Source of the DNA: DASTGO01 sp035719045
GTDB taxonomy: Bacteria > Actinomycetota > Actinomycetes > Actinomycetales > Kineosporiaceae
Length of the DNA: 20,575 bases
Reading direction: 5' to 3'
Assembly: GCA_035719045.1 (NCBI GenBank)
Contig: DASTGO010000367.1
Span: 1 to 20,575, forward strand
Shown here piece after piece: positions 1-7,374 of the stretch. A model generated the notes under the pieces. That model saw nothing but the letters and a program-made list of their open reading frames with translations, was not told where the DNA came from and did no database searches. The translations under genes were made by a program, and so were the position numbers. Numbering within the stretch: position 1 is the stretch's first letter; each line of letters opens with the position of its first letter.

Positions 1-1
1 C

Positions 2-1213
2 CGGTTCGGTTTCTTCGCCGACTGGAGTGACCTCACCGGAGCGGTCGGGCTGGAGTCGCAGGACAGTCGTTCGGCGGACGGTCCCGGCGGCGGGGGCGGC
101 GCCGGCAGGCCGGACGCGGCCGCCGGCCGGATCGCCGACGATGCGGCGGTGTTCCGGGCGATGCCCTGGGGCGGGCTGGCCAAGGCCCGGGTGGTGCGGT
201 TGGCGGTGACCGGGGAGCGCAGCCGGATCCGCGGGACCGTCGAGGTGACCCTGCCGCCGGGCTACTACGACCCGCGGCGGGCGGCGGAACTGTTCCCGGT
301 GATCGAGGCCTTCCCCGGCTACCCTGGCGGGCCGTTCAACCCCTACTCGGCGGTCCGGTCCACGGTCACCGCACAGGGGATGGCCGACGCCGTGATCATC
401 TCTCCGTCGGTGGAGATCCCGGCCGGTCGGGACACCGAATGCGTCGACGGGACGGGCAACCAGCCGAAGATCGAGACCTGGCTGACCGAGGACCTGCCGG
501 CCTGGACGCTGCGGACCCTGCGCGTGCGGGCCGACCGGGAGTCGTGGGCGGCCCTGGGCTGGTCCAGCGGCGGGTGGTGCGCGGCGATGGCGGCGATGCT
601 GCACCCGGACCGGTTCAGCGCCGCGATCGTGCTCGGGGGGTACTTCCGGCCGGAGTTCGGTTCGCTGTACCGGCCCTTCGACGCCGCCTCACCGCAGGGT
701 CGCCGCTACGACCTGGTGGCACTGGCCGGGGACCGCCCGCCGCCGGTGTCGCTCTGGGTGCAGACCTCGCACGCCGACCACGTCTCCTACCCCACCTCGT
801 CGCAGTTCCTGGCCAAGGCTCGGGCGCCGCTGACGGTGCACTCCCTGGTGCTGGAGCATGCCGGGCACCGGGTCGGGGTGTGGCAGCCCCTGCTGCCGGA
901 GTCCCTCACCTGGCTGGGCAGGACGGCCAGAGGGTTCGACCCGCACCGGATCGCGGCGCGGCAGAACATGCCCCCGAAGGCGCCGACCGCGTCGACCCCG
1001 GCGCACGGCGGCTCCGGGAACGGTCCCTCGGCCACGTCTCCCACGGCCTCGCCGACGACGGGGACCGGACCCGGTCACGACGGCCATGGACAGCCGGGGA
1101 CGGCTCCCGGGCGCGCTCCGGCGGGGCGGCCCACCGGCAGTCCCGGACCGGGCGGCACGATGCATGACGCCTCGTCGGTCCCGCGCGCGGGGACCACGGC
1201 CAGCTACGGCTGA
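2..1213 (+). CDS. Putative alpha/beta-hydrolase-fold esterase (5'-truncated)
   Basis: The reading frame is open from base 2, so the true start lies before the window; about 403 residues are visible. It opens with GFFADWSDLTG, then a Gly/Ala/Asp-rich linker, then an alpha/beta-hydrolase domain of the esterase-D type (PF00756-like). A G-x-S-x-G elbow (GWSSGG) places the nucleophilic serine at codon 563-565. Near the domain end, SHADHVSY and EHAGHRVGVW offer candidate acid and histidine members of the triad. From about base 960 the C-terminus becomes a Pro/Thr/Gly/Ser-rich, probably disordered tail. Related actinobacterial proteins, as I recall them, carry several N-terminal membrane helices with the hydrolase domain outside, so an extracytoplasmic esterase or acyltransferase acting on envelope material is plausible; the helices would be upstream of the window. 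Substrate unknown. The hydrolase fold is secure, the exact role is not. Confidence 0.8.
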   Translation, partial: RFGFFADWSDLTGAVGLESQDSRSADGPGGGGGAGRPDAAAGRIADDAAVFRAMPWGGLAKARVVRLAVTGERSRIRGTVEVTLPPGYYDPRRAAELFPVIEAFPGYPGGPFNPYSAVRSTVTAQGMADAVIISPSVEIPAGRDTECVDGTGNQPKIETWLTEDLPAWTLRTLRVRADRESWAALGWSSGGWCAAMAAMLHPDRFSAAIVLGGYFRPEFGSLYRPFDAASPQGRRYDLVALAGDRPPPVSLWVQTSHADHVSYPTSSQFLAKARAPLTVHSLVLEHAGHRVGVWQPLLPESLTWLGRTARGFDPHRIAARQNMPPKAPTASTPAHGGSGNGPSATSPTASPTTGTGPGHDGHGQPGTAPGRAPAGRPTGSPGPGGTMHDASSVPRAGTTASYG

Positions 1214-1215
1214 CG

Positions 1216-1265
1216 GGACAGTCGCGCCCCGCCTCGTGCGTGTACGGGCCGGGGCGCAACTGTCC
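1216..1265. terminator. Stem-loop between convergent genes, likely bidirectional terminator
   Basis: The arms 1216-1231 and 1250-1265 are reverse complements apart from one mismatch (GACAGTCGCGCCCC against GACAGTTGCGCCCC) and enclose an 18-nt loop. The stem begins 2 nt after the esterase stop codon and lies 16 nt beyond the stop of the opposing MMPL gene, so it can serve both transcripts. There is no clear U-tract on either side, which is common for actinobacterial terminators. Confidence 0.7.
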
Positions 1266-1281
1266 GGCCTCGGCGGGGCGG

Positions 1282-3783
1282 TCAGCGGTCTGCGGCAGGG
1301 GCCGGCTCGACGGGACGGCCATCGGCACCCGGAGCGGGCGCAGCGGGATCGGCCGGGGGAGTGCCCGGGGCCTGGACCTCCCGGCGGCCGAGCGCCGAGG
1401 GCCACCAGTTCCACCTGCCGAGCAGGATCACCGTGGAGGGCACCAGCAGGGTCCGGACCAGGAAGGTGTCCATCAGGATGCCGAAGGTCAGCCCCAGCCC
1501 GATATCGCGGACCTGACTGCCCCCGGAGCCCTGGCCCCCGGCGATGGTCAGCACGACGAAGGTGCCGGCGAGCACCAGGCCGGCCGAGGTGATGGTGGTG
1601 CCGGTGGTGCGCAGCGCCTCGGCGACGGCCTCCCGCAGCGGGCGGCGCCGGGCCTCCTCCCTGATCCGGGTCATGATCAGGATGTTGTAGTCCTCGCCGA
1701 GGGCCAGCAGGAAGATGAACATCAGGAACGGCATGAAGAAGACCAGGCCCTCGCTGCCGCCCAGCTTGATGAACACGAGTACGGCCAGGCCGAGGGCCGC
1801 GAGGTAGGAGATGCCGACGGAGGCGATCAGGTACAGCGGCGCGACCAGGCTGCGGAGCACGAAGCCGAGCAGGATGCCGATGGCGAGGATGGCGATCGGG
1901 ATGATCCGCACCAGGTCGTCGGCGGAGATGCTGCTGATGTCGTACAGGGCGGGCGCCTGGCCGCCGACCGCCCAGTCGGCGGCGCCGACCCTCCCGGCGA
2001 TCCCGGCTGTAGCCCTGCGGATCGCCGGGACGGCGTCCATCGCCGGGGTGCCGCCCGCGTCGCCCGCGCTGAGGTCGGTGGCGAACTGCACCGTCCGGCC
2101 GTCCGGGCTGACGTAGTTCGCGGTGGCCCGGTAGAGCTGGTAGGCGCCCGCCGGGACCTTGGCGGCGATCGCGGCGGACGGCTGCGGGGGGAGCGCACCG
2201 GCCGGTCCGAGCAGTGCGTGCAGTTGTGCGTACTGCGCGCCGGGCAGGGCCACTCCGGCGGGGTTGAGCGGGCCGGTCACCTTGGTGAACAGGGCGTCCG
2301 ACGACAGCAGGCGGGTGGCCTCCGCGACCGGGGCAGGGTCCTGCCAGAGCGGGGACGGCAGCTTCAGCAGGATGCCGGTCGGGTTCGCCGACGACTGCGG
2401 GAAGTACCGGTGCATCAGGGCCTGCCCGGTGGCGGAGTCACTGCCCGCAGGGGGCTCGGTGTTCCCGCCGAAGCCGCCGGAGGTGTAGCCGAGGACGCCG
2501 AACGACAGCCCCCCGAACAGCACGACCCCGGCGACCAGGGTGGGCAGCGGCTGCCGGACGATCCGCCCGGCGATCCGCCCCCACAGCCCGGCCCGTCCGG
2601 TGCCCTGGATGCTCCAGGGGAGCAGCTTGGGGCGGCCGAACACCGCCGTGAACAGCGTCCGCTTGACGGCCAGCAGGGACAGCCGGACCGACAGCAGCGC
2701 CGGCAGCAGGGTGAGCGCGGCCAGCAGCATCACGGCGATCGCGATCGCGAACGGGAGGCCGAGGTCGGCGTAGAACGGGAAGCTGGCCAGCACCAGGGTG
2801 AGCATCGCGAGGATGACGGTGCCGGCCGAGGCGCTGATCGACTCGCCGACCCGGGCGACGGCCTCGACCACCGCGGACCGGGCGGACTGCCGCGGCCGCA
2901 GCAGGTCGGCCAGCACGCTACGGGCGGTACCGGACGCCCCCGGATAGGTCGCGCCGTCGGTCGTGTGTTCGGCGGCCCGCAACTCCTCACGGACCCGGAA
3001 GACGAGGAACAGCCCGTAGTCCGTGCCGGCACCGAGCACCAGCACGATGAGCAGGAGCTGGGCGATCGGGGACACCTGCAGCCCGTGCTGGGCGGCCTCG
3101 GCGACCAGCGGACCGGCGATGGCCGCGGACACGAAGGCCGGGGCGAGCGTGGTCAGGCTGAGGGTCAGCGACCGGAAGATGAGCACCAGCAGGACGACGA
3201 TGAACAGCACCGAGAGGTCCTGCACCCGGTTGCCCTGGCTGCCGCTCTCGACCACCTGGTCCACCTGGACCGCCAGCGAACCGGTCAGGTGGGCGGACAT
3301 CCCGGCAGGCAGCTCGGCGGCTGCGATCGCCGAGCGCAGGGCGGCGACCATCGTGACCGCCCCTGCGGCGTCCCCCGCGGGCGGGACGGCGAACACCACG
3401 AGTTGCCCCGCCTGCCCTGCGGCTGGTCCCGCGGTGGAGCGCCCGGCGTCGACCACCCGGTCCACGCCGCGGACGGCACGCAACCGGGCCTGCAGCCGGT
3501 CCAGCGCAGGCTGGTCGTCGGCGGTGAGCGGTCCGGAACTGCGGGCCACGAGCACCGGGACCGGCATCAGGTTCGCGGTCCCGAACGGGGCGGCCAAGTC
3601 GGCCGCATGCATGCTGGGAGCACTCGCGGGCAGGAACTTGCTGTTGTTCCCCTGGGTCACCGTGGACAGGGCGGGCAGGTAGGTGGACGCCGCCATCGCC
3701 GAGGCCACCCAGAAGACCACCACGAGCCAGCGGAACCGGACGCTGAGCCGGCCCACCGCGGCGAAGGCTCTCTCGACGTGCAT
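1282..3783 (-). CDS. MMPL-family RND-type membrane transporter
   Basis: This 833-residue polytopic protein has the classic MMPL layout. A first transmembrane helix near the N-terminus (RWLVVVFWVASAMAAS) is followed by an extracytoplasmic domain, a bundle of helices (about residues 185-370), a second extracytoplasmic domain (about 430-610), and a second helix bundle. The second bundle includes GEDYNILIMTRIREE, matching GTDYGLFLVFRVREE in the first; these paired Asp-Tyr motifs on the proton-relay helix are a family hallmark. MMPL proteins (PF03176) export lipids, lipid-linked metabolites or drugs using the proton gradient; substrate here unknown. The C-terminus is a Pro/Ala-rich cytosolic tail. 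The ATG at 3781-3783 follows GGAAGGGG with about 9 nt spacing. No regulator gene is adjacent, though a short direct-repeat cluster lies about 110 bp upstream. Confidence 0.93.
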   Translation of the reverse strand: MHVERAFAAVGRLSVRFRWLVVVFWVASAMAASTYLPALSTVTQGNNSKFLPASAPSMHAADLAAPFGTANLMPVPVLVARSSGPLTADDQPALDRLQARLRAVRGVDRVVDAGRSTAGPAAGQAGQLVVFAVPPAGDAAGAVTMVAALRSAIAAAELPAGMSAHLTGSLAVQVDQVVESGSQGNRVQDLSVLFIVVLLVLIFRSLTLSLTTLAPAFVSAAIAGPLVAEAAQHGLQVSPIAQLLLIVLVLGAGTDYGLFLVFRVREELRAAEHTTDGATYPGASGTARSVLADLLRPRQSARSAVVEAVARVGESISASAGTVILAMLTLVLASFPFYADLGLPFAIAIAVMLLAALTLLPALLSVRLSLLAVKRTLFTAVFGRPKLLPWSIQGTGRAGLWGRIAGRIVRQPLPTLVAGVVLFGGLSFGVLGYTSGGFGGNTEPPAGSDSATGQALMHRYFPQSSANPTGILLKLPSPLWQDPAPVAEATRLLSSDALFTKVTGPLNPAGVALPGAQYAQLHALLGPAGALPPQPSAAIAAKVPAGAYQLYRATANYVSPDGRTVQFATDLSAGDAGGTPAMDAVPAIRRATAGIAGRVGAADWAVGGQAPALYDISSISADDLVRIIPIAILAIGILLGFVLRSLVAPLYLIASVGISYLAALGLAVLVFIKLGGSEGLVFFMPFLMFIFLLALGEDYNILIMTRIREEARRRPLREAVAEALRTTGTTITSAGLVLAGTFVVLTIAGGQGSGGSQVRDIGLGLTFGILMDTFLVRTLLVPSTVILLGRWNWWPSALGRREVQAPGTPPADPAAPAPGADGRPVEPAPAADR

Positions 3784-3893
3784 TCCCGCAGACCCCTTCC
3801 ACCGACCGGAACACCCGCCGGGAGGACATGACCTGCGGGCATGGTCACGCTACCCGTCCCGGACGGACGCGATGCCGGCATCCCCGCGCCAGG

Positions 3894-3939
3894 CCGTATC
3901 GACAGGCGGGCCGTGTCGACAGGCGGGCCGTGTCGACGG
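3894..3939. repeat. 17-bp direct repeats carrying GTCGAC
   Basis: The unit CCGTGTCGACAGGCGGG occurs at 3911-3927. A one-mismatch copy (CCGTATCGACAGGCGGG) occupies 3894-3910 and a partial third copy starts at 3928. The cluster lies between the L,D-transpeptidase stop and the MMPL start, about 110 bp upstream of the MMPL gene on the minus strand. Each of copies 2 and 3 contains the palindrome GTCGAC; copy 1 has ATCGAC. It could be an operator or a neutral slippage product; I see no recognised regulator signature. Confidence 0.6.
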
Positions 3940-3956
3940 GAGCACCACAGCGCGGG

Positions 3957-5219
3957 TCAGTGCAGGGCGGAGCCCGCGGTCCAGGCCGCCCAGGACAGGT
4001 TCCAGTCGATCAGGCCGGGGTCCTGGGTCTTGATCCGTTCCTGCGCTCCGCGGCCGGTATTGGTGACGATCACCACGTCCCCGACGACCGCGTTCTTGTA
4101 GAAGTCCTGGGCGTTGGCGTCACTGAGGTGGATGCACCCGTGGGACACGTTCGCCTTGCCGATCAGCGGGTCCCAGCCGGCGGCATGCACGAAGGTTCCC
4201 GAGGCGGTCAGCCGGGTCGCCCAGTACTCCTTCTCGTCGTAGTACTCGGGGCTCTGCTTGTCGCAGGTGATCCGCGCACTGCAGGAGTCCATCTTCACGA
4301 CCTGTGCCTTGCCGAGCACGATGTAGGTCCCGCTGTAGGTCTCCAGACCCGTCTTGCCGGAGCCGGACGGGAAGTCGTTGACGAGCTTGCCGTCCTGGTA
4401 GACGCGCAGCCGCTTGGTCGAGGCGTCGTACCGGGTGATGTGCGAGGCACCGATGGTGAAGGACTGCGAGTAGTCCTTGCGGCCGAAGCGGTTGTCGGCG
4501 AACTTGACGCCGGCGATCTTCATGTCGAGCGTGACCTTGGTGCCCGGTGTCCAGAAGTCCTGTGGCCGCCAGTGCACCTCCTGGTTGCCCAGCCAGTGCC
4601 AGCTTCCGGTGACCTGCTTGCCGTCGGCGGTCCGGGCGTCGACGAGCAGCACCTTCTCGACGTCCGCGCGCTGGGTGACCGGGGTGAGGAAGCGCACCAC
4701 CACCGGCTGGCCGATGCCGACCGTGGAGCGGTCGGCAGGTGTCACCGAGAACGCGACCCGCTGGTCGGAGGGCACCTGGGCGACGGTGAAGGTCGTGGTC
4801 GCGGTGCGGGTCTGTCCGTCGCTGTCCTTGAGGGTGGCGTTGACGGTGTATGTGGCTCCCGGCTTCGGGGGTTCCTCCGAGGACCACGAGGCGCCGTCAC
4901 CCGACACGCCGCCGTCGAGGGCCTGCCCGTCGCTGGAGGTGGTCTGCACCGAGGCGAAGGAGCCGTCGCTGACCACGAGCTGGACAGGGTTGAGATAGGA
5001 CGCCGCGCCGGCGCCGCCGGACACCTTCATCGTCGGGCTCTTGACCGGGGGGGTGGTGGACGCCGCGGCCGCCGACGAACTGCCACTCGCGCCGGTGGTG
5101 CTGTGGCCGCCGGAGGAGCTGCAGGCGGTGGCGAGCACGGCCAGGGCGACCGCCCCGGACGTCAGTACCAGGTCGCGCTTGCGCCGGGCACGGCGACGGT
5201 CAGCATCCACACGTACCAC
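3957..5219 (-). CDS. Lipoprotein L,D-transpeptidase (YkuD catalytic domain with Ig-like domains)
   Basis: This 420-residue lipoprotein starts at GTG 5219, preceded by GGGTGGGGG. A basic n-region (RRRARRKR) and hydrophobic stretch end in the lipobox LATAC, placing the lipidated cysteine at residue 33. A Ser/Gly/Thr-rich tether follows, then Ig-like regions (about 65-250) of the kind that precede the catalytic domain in mycobacterial and Streptomyces Ldt proteins. The C-terminal YkuD domain (about 255-400) contains GTFVHAAGWD, supplying the catalytic-site histidine, and SHGCIHLS with the nucleophilic Cys362. The family forms 3-3 cross-links in peptidoglycan using tetrapeptide donors, outside the membrane. 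The length matches the usual actinobacterial form of about 400 residues. Its neighbours are an LCP ligase upstream and an exporter downstream, consistent with an envelope locus. The class is very likely; which Ldt paralogue it is cannot be told. Confidence 0.95.
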   Translation of the reverse strand: MVRVDADRRRARRKRDLVLTSGAVALAVLATACSSSGGHSTTGASGSSSAAAASTTPPVKSPTMKVSGGAGAASYLNPVQLVVSDGSFASVQTTSSDGQALDGGVSGDGASWSSEEPPKPGATYTVNATLKDSDGQTRTATTTFTVAQVPSDQRVAFSVTPADRSTVGIGQPVVVRFLTPVTQRADVEKVLLVDARTADGKQVTGSWHWLGNQEVHWRPQDFWTPGTKVTLDMKIAGVKFADNRFGRKDYSQSFTIGASHITRYDASTKRLRVYQDGKLVNDFPSGSGKTGLETYSGTYIVLGKAQVVKMDSCSARITCDKQSPEYYDEKEYWATRLTASGTFVHAAGWDPLIGKANVSHGCIHLSDANAQDFYKNAVVGDVVIVTNTGRGAQERIKTQDPGLIDWNLSWAAWTAGSALH

Positions 5220-5278
5220 GATCCCCCACCCAGTTCTTGATCGAGACGGCCTCCTCGTCGACGGCGTGCGGGGCCGGG

Positions 5279-5309
5279 GGCGGATCGTCCGACCGTGCTC
5301 ACCGTTCCG
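5279..5309 (-). promoter_or_regulatory. Possible ECF-type promoter for the L,D-transpeptidase gene
   Basis: On the minus strand a GGAAC element (5308-5304) lies about 85 bp upstream of the GTG start, followed 16 nt later by CGATCC (5287-5282). GGAAC is the -35 core of sigma-E-type promoters in Streptomyces, whose regulon includes cell-wall genes. The -10 match is poor, so this is only a candidate. Confidence 0.2.
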
Positions 5310-5339
5310 GGGAGTCGGAGGGAACGATAACCTCCCCGG
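5307..5339. promoter_or_regulatory. Inverted repeat in the LCP-Ldt intergenic region
   Basis: The perfect 8-bp arms CCGGGGAG (5307-5314) and CTCCCCGG (5332-5339) are separated by 17 nt. The element sits about 155 bp past the LCP stop and 90 bp before the transpeptidase start. It could be a terminator for the upstream gene or an operator overlapping the downstream promoter region; no U-tract helps to decide. Confidence 0.35.
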
Positions 5340-5492
5340 CCGTCAGCGTGCCGGGATGCGCCTGGCGGCGAGGGACAGCACGGGACGGCCCGGGGCGGAT
5401 CGGACACCGCGGGCCGGGACCGGCCGTCGGGGGACGTGCCCGGGAAGGTCCGGGCCTGCGACCAGGGACGGAGAGTCGGCGGCGGTCGCAGA

Positions 5493-7358
5493 TCAGGGGG
5501 CGGACAGGGGGACGTCGGTGCTGCGCTGGAAGGCCTGCGCCGGGGTCATCGGGGTGCCGTTGTAGGTGACGGTGGCCTGGGTGCTGACGGGGGCACAGGT
5601 GCCGGTGGTGTCGGCGGTCTGGGCGTGGGCCTGGGCGAGGGCGGTGACGGCGGGGGCGGGGACAGGGTCGGTGCCTCCGGCGGGGTAGGTGGTGCCGCTG
5701 GGCCAGTCGGTGCCGATGGTGAGGGTGATTCCGGTGGCCGCCGCCTGGTGCAGGGCGGAGGCGGGGAGGCCGAGGGCCTGGGCGACGGCCTGGGCGCGGG
5801 TCAGTTGCCCGGTGCCGTAGTCGAGGGTGGTGACCGCGGCCGTGGGCGCGGTGGTGGAGGTGCTGCGGGGACTGAATCCCCTGCCGATCAGGGTCTGGGC
5901 GATGGTGGCGGCCCGTCCGGTGCGGCCGGTCGCGTTCTGCACCCGGACCACGGTGCGGGCCCGGGTGGCGGCGTTCAGGGTCGGGCCCTGCGACGGGCCG
6001 GCGGCAGACCCGGCGGCGGGAGTGCTCGCCGCTCCCGCGCCACCGGGTCCCGTGCCGGCGGTCCTGGCCCCGGTGAGGGGTTGGTCGGCGGTGATCAGGT
6101 CGAAGAGTCTGCGGGCGGCGGGGGCGGGGACGACGCGGTTGGGGTCGGCCGGGTCCGGGGTGGTCTGCATGGTGGTGAAGGTGATCCGGTGCGGGGGGAC
6201 CTTGTCGAGGTCGGTGGCCAGGCCGATCAGGTTGGGGATGCTGGCCAGGGCGGTGTCGACGGTGAGGGCCTTGGTGGCGGCGTCGGCCAGGGCGTACAGG
6301 CGGGCCGGGTTGGCCAGGGTGCCGGCGCTCTTGAGGCTGCGGATGACGGCGGACAGGAAGAGGTGCTGGGCGTAGGTGCGGCCGAGGTCGCTGCCGTCGC
6401 CGAAGGCGTGGCGGGAACGGACGAACTCCAGGGCGGCCAGGCCGGTGAGGGTGTGGGTGCCCTGGGTGAGCTTGAGGTGGGAGTAGTTGTCGTAGACGTT
6501 GCCGCTGACGCAGATCTGGGCGCCGCCGACGGCGTCGGACATGGCGATGACGCCGGCGAAGTCGACCATGACGAAGTGGTCGATCGGGATGCCGGTGAGG
6601 TGGTGGACGGCGGCGACGGTGCAGCCGGGGCCGTGGGCCAGGGTGGAGTTGATCTGTCCGTGGCGGGCGGGCACGACGCCGCCGGTGGGGGTGGTGCAGG
6701 CGGGCAGGTCGGTCATGGTGTCCCGGGGGACGCTCATCACGGTGGCGTTGCTGCGGTCGGCGGCCACGTGCACGACCATCTCCACGTCGGCGTTGGCGCC
6801 GGCACCGCCGTCCGCGCAGCCTCCGCCCAGTTGGCAGTCCGCGGCGGTGGCCCGGGTGTCGGAGCCGATCAGCAGCACGTTGATCGGCTCCCGCCCGAAC
6901 GGGTCCGGCTTCTCCGATCCGGCGTCGCCCGACAGCCCGGCGAACAACGGCGAACTGCGCAGGTTCGCGTTGAGGTGCCCGTAGGCCAGCAGCAGGCCGC
7001 TCAGGACGAGGGTGCACAGCGCGGCGCCCGCCAGGAGCAGGGTGCGTCGGAGTCGATCGCGACGGGTGAGAGGGAAGAGCGGGCCAGCCGTGCTGCGCCG
7101 GTGCGGCGGCCGGCCGGAACCGCCCGGTCCGCGGCTCCCGGTCCGGGTGGGAGCAGGACCCGGCCGGCGGTCCCGGTCCGGCAGGATCCCGGTGGGCCGT
7201 CCGGCTGCGCGCCCATCGGTGAGGGTGCCGGCGGACCGCGCGTGGAGCCCTGAGCCGTCCAGGTCCTCCTCCCACCACGGACGGCCCGAGTCCGCCGCGG
7301 TCGCGCGGGTCGGGTGTGGCCGCTTCGGGTCTGGCATCTGGGTCCTCCGGACGGGCAT
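5493..7358 (-). CDS. LytR-CpsA-Psr (LCP) family cell-wall glycopolymer ligase with C-terminal LytR_C domain
   Basis: This 621-residue protein attaches lipid-linked glycopolymers to peptidoglycan outside the membrane. A long, basic Pro/Arg/Gly-rich cytosolic segment (about 1-105) precedes one transmembrane helix (LLLAGAALCTLVLSGLLLAY). The LCP catalytic domain follows, with the family signatures NVLLIGSDTR, SVPRDTM, and EFVRSRHAFGDGSDLGR, whose Arg/Asp residues bind the pyrophosphate and metal. After an Ala/Gly/Pro-rich linker, a LytR_C domain starts near VVRVQNATGRTGRAATIAQ. Two ATG starts in the same frame, 7358 and 7337, lie in two identical copies of a 21-bp repeat, each with its own GGAGGA site; I list the longer form. 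It is the first gene of the minus-strand envelope group, with a 273-bp gap to the next gene. Its physiological polymer is unknown. Confidence 0.95.
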   Translation of the reverse strand: MPVRRTQMPDPKRPHPTRATAADSGRPWWEEDLDGSGLHARSAGTLTDGRAAGRPTGILPDRDRRPGPAPTRTGSRGPGGSGRPPHRRSTAGPLFPLTRRDRLRRTLLLAGAALCTLVLSGLLLAYGHLNANLRSSPLFAGLSGDAGSEKPDPFGREPINVLLIGSDTRATAADCQLGGGCADGGAGANADVEMVVHVAADRSNATVMSVPRDTMTDLPACTTPTGGVVPARHGQINSTLAHGPGCTVAAVHHLTGIPIDHFVMVDFAGVIAMSDAVGGAQICVSGNVYDNYSHLKLTQGTHTLTGLAALEFVRSRHAFGDGSDLGRTYAQHLFLSAVIRSLKSAGTLANPARLYALADAATKALTVDTALASIPNLIGLATDLDKVPPHRITFTTMQTTPDPADPNRVVPAPAARRLFDLITADQPLTGARTAGTGPGGAGAASTPAAGSAAGPSQGPTLNAATRARTVVRVQNATGRTGRAATIAQTLIGRGFSPRSTSTTAPTAAVTTLDYGTGQLTRAQAVAQALGLPASALHQAAATGITLTIGTDWPSGTTYPAGGTDPVPAPAVTALAQAHAQTADTTGTCAPVSTQATVTYNGTPMTPAQAFQRSTDVPLSAP

Positions 7359-7374
7359 CTGGGTCCTCCGGACG
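7333..7374. repeat. 21-bp exact tandem duplication carrying an RBS and start codon
   Basis: Bases 7333-7353 and 7354-7374 are identical. On the minus strand each copy contains GGAGGACCCAGATG, a ribosome binding site 5 nt from an ATG. As 21 is divisible by 3, both starts are in frame with the LCP gene and yield proteins differing by seven residues (MPVRRTQ). Confidence 0.95.

Noticed and set aside
1240..3831. An 863-codon plus-strand frame opposite the MMPL gene
   Set aside because: Its product is an unbroken Gly/Arg/Gln/Asp-rich string, typical of the antisense of a membrane-protein gene; the minus-strand frame has clear MMPL motifs.
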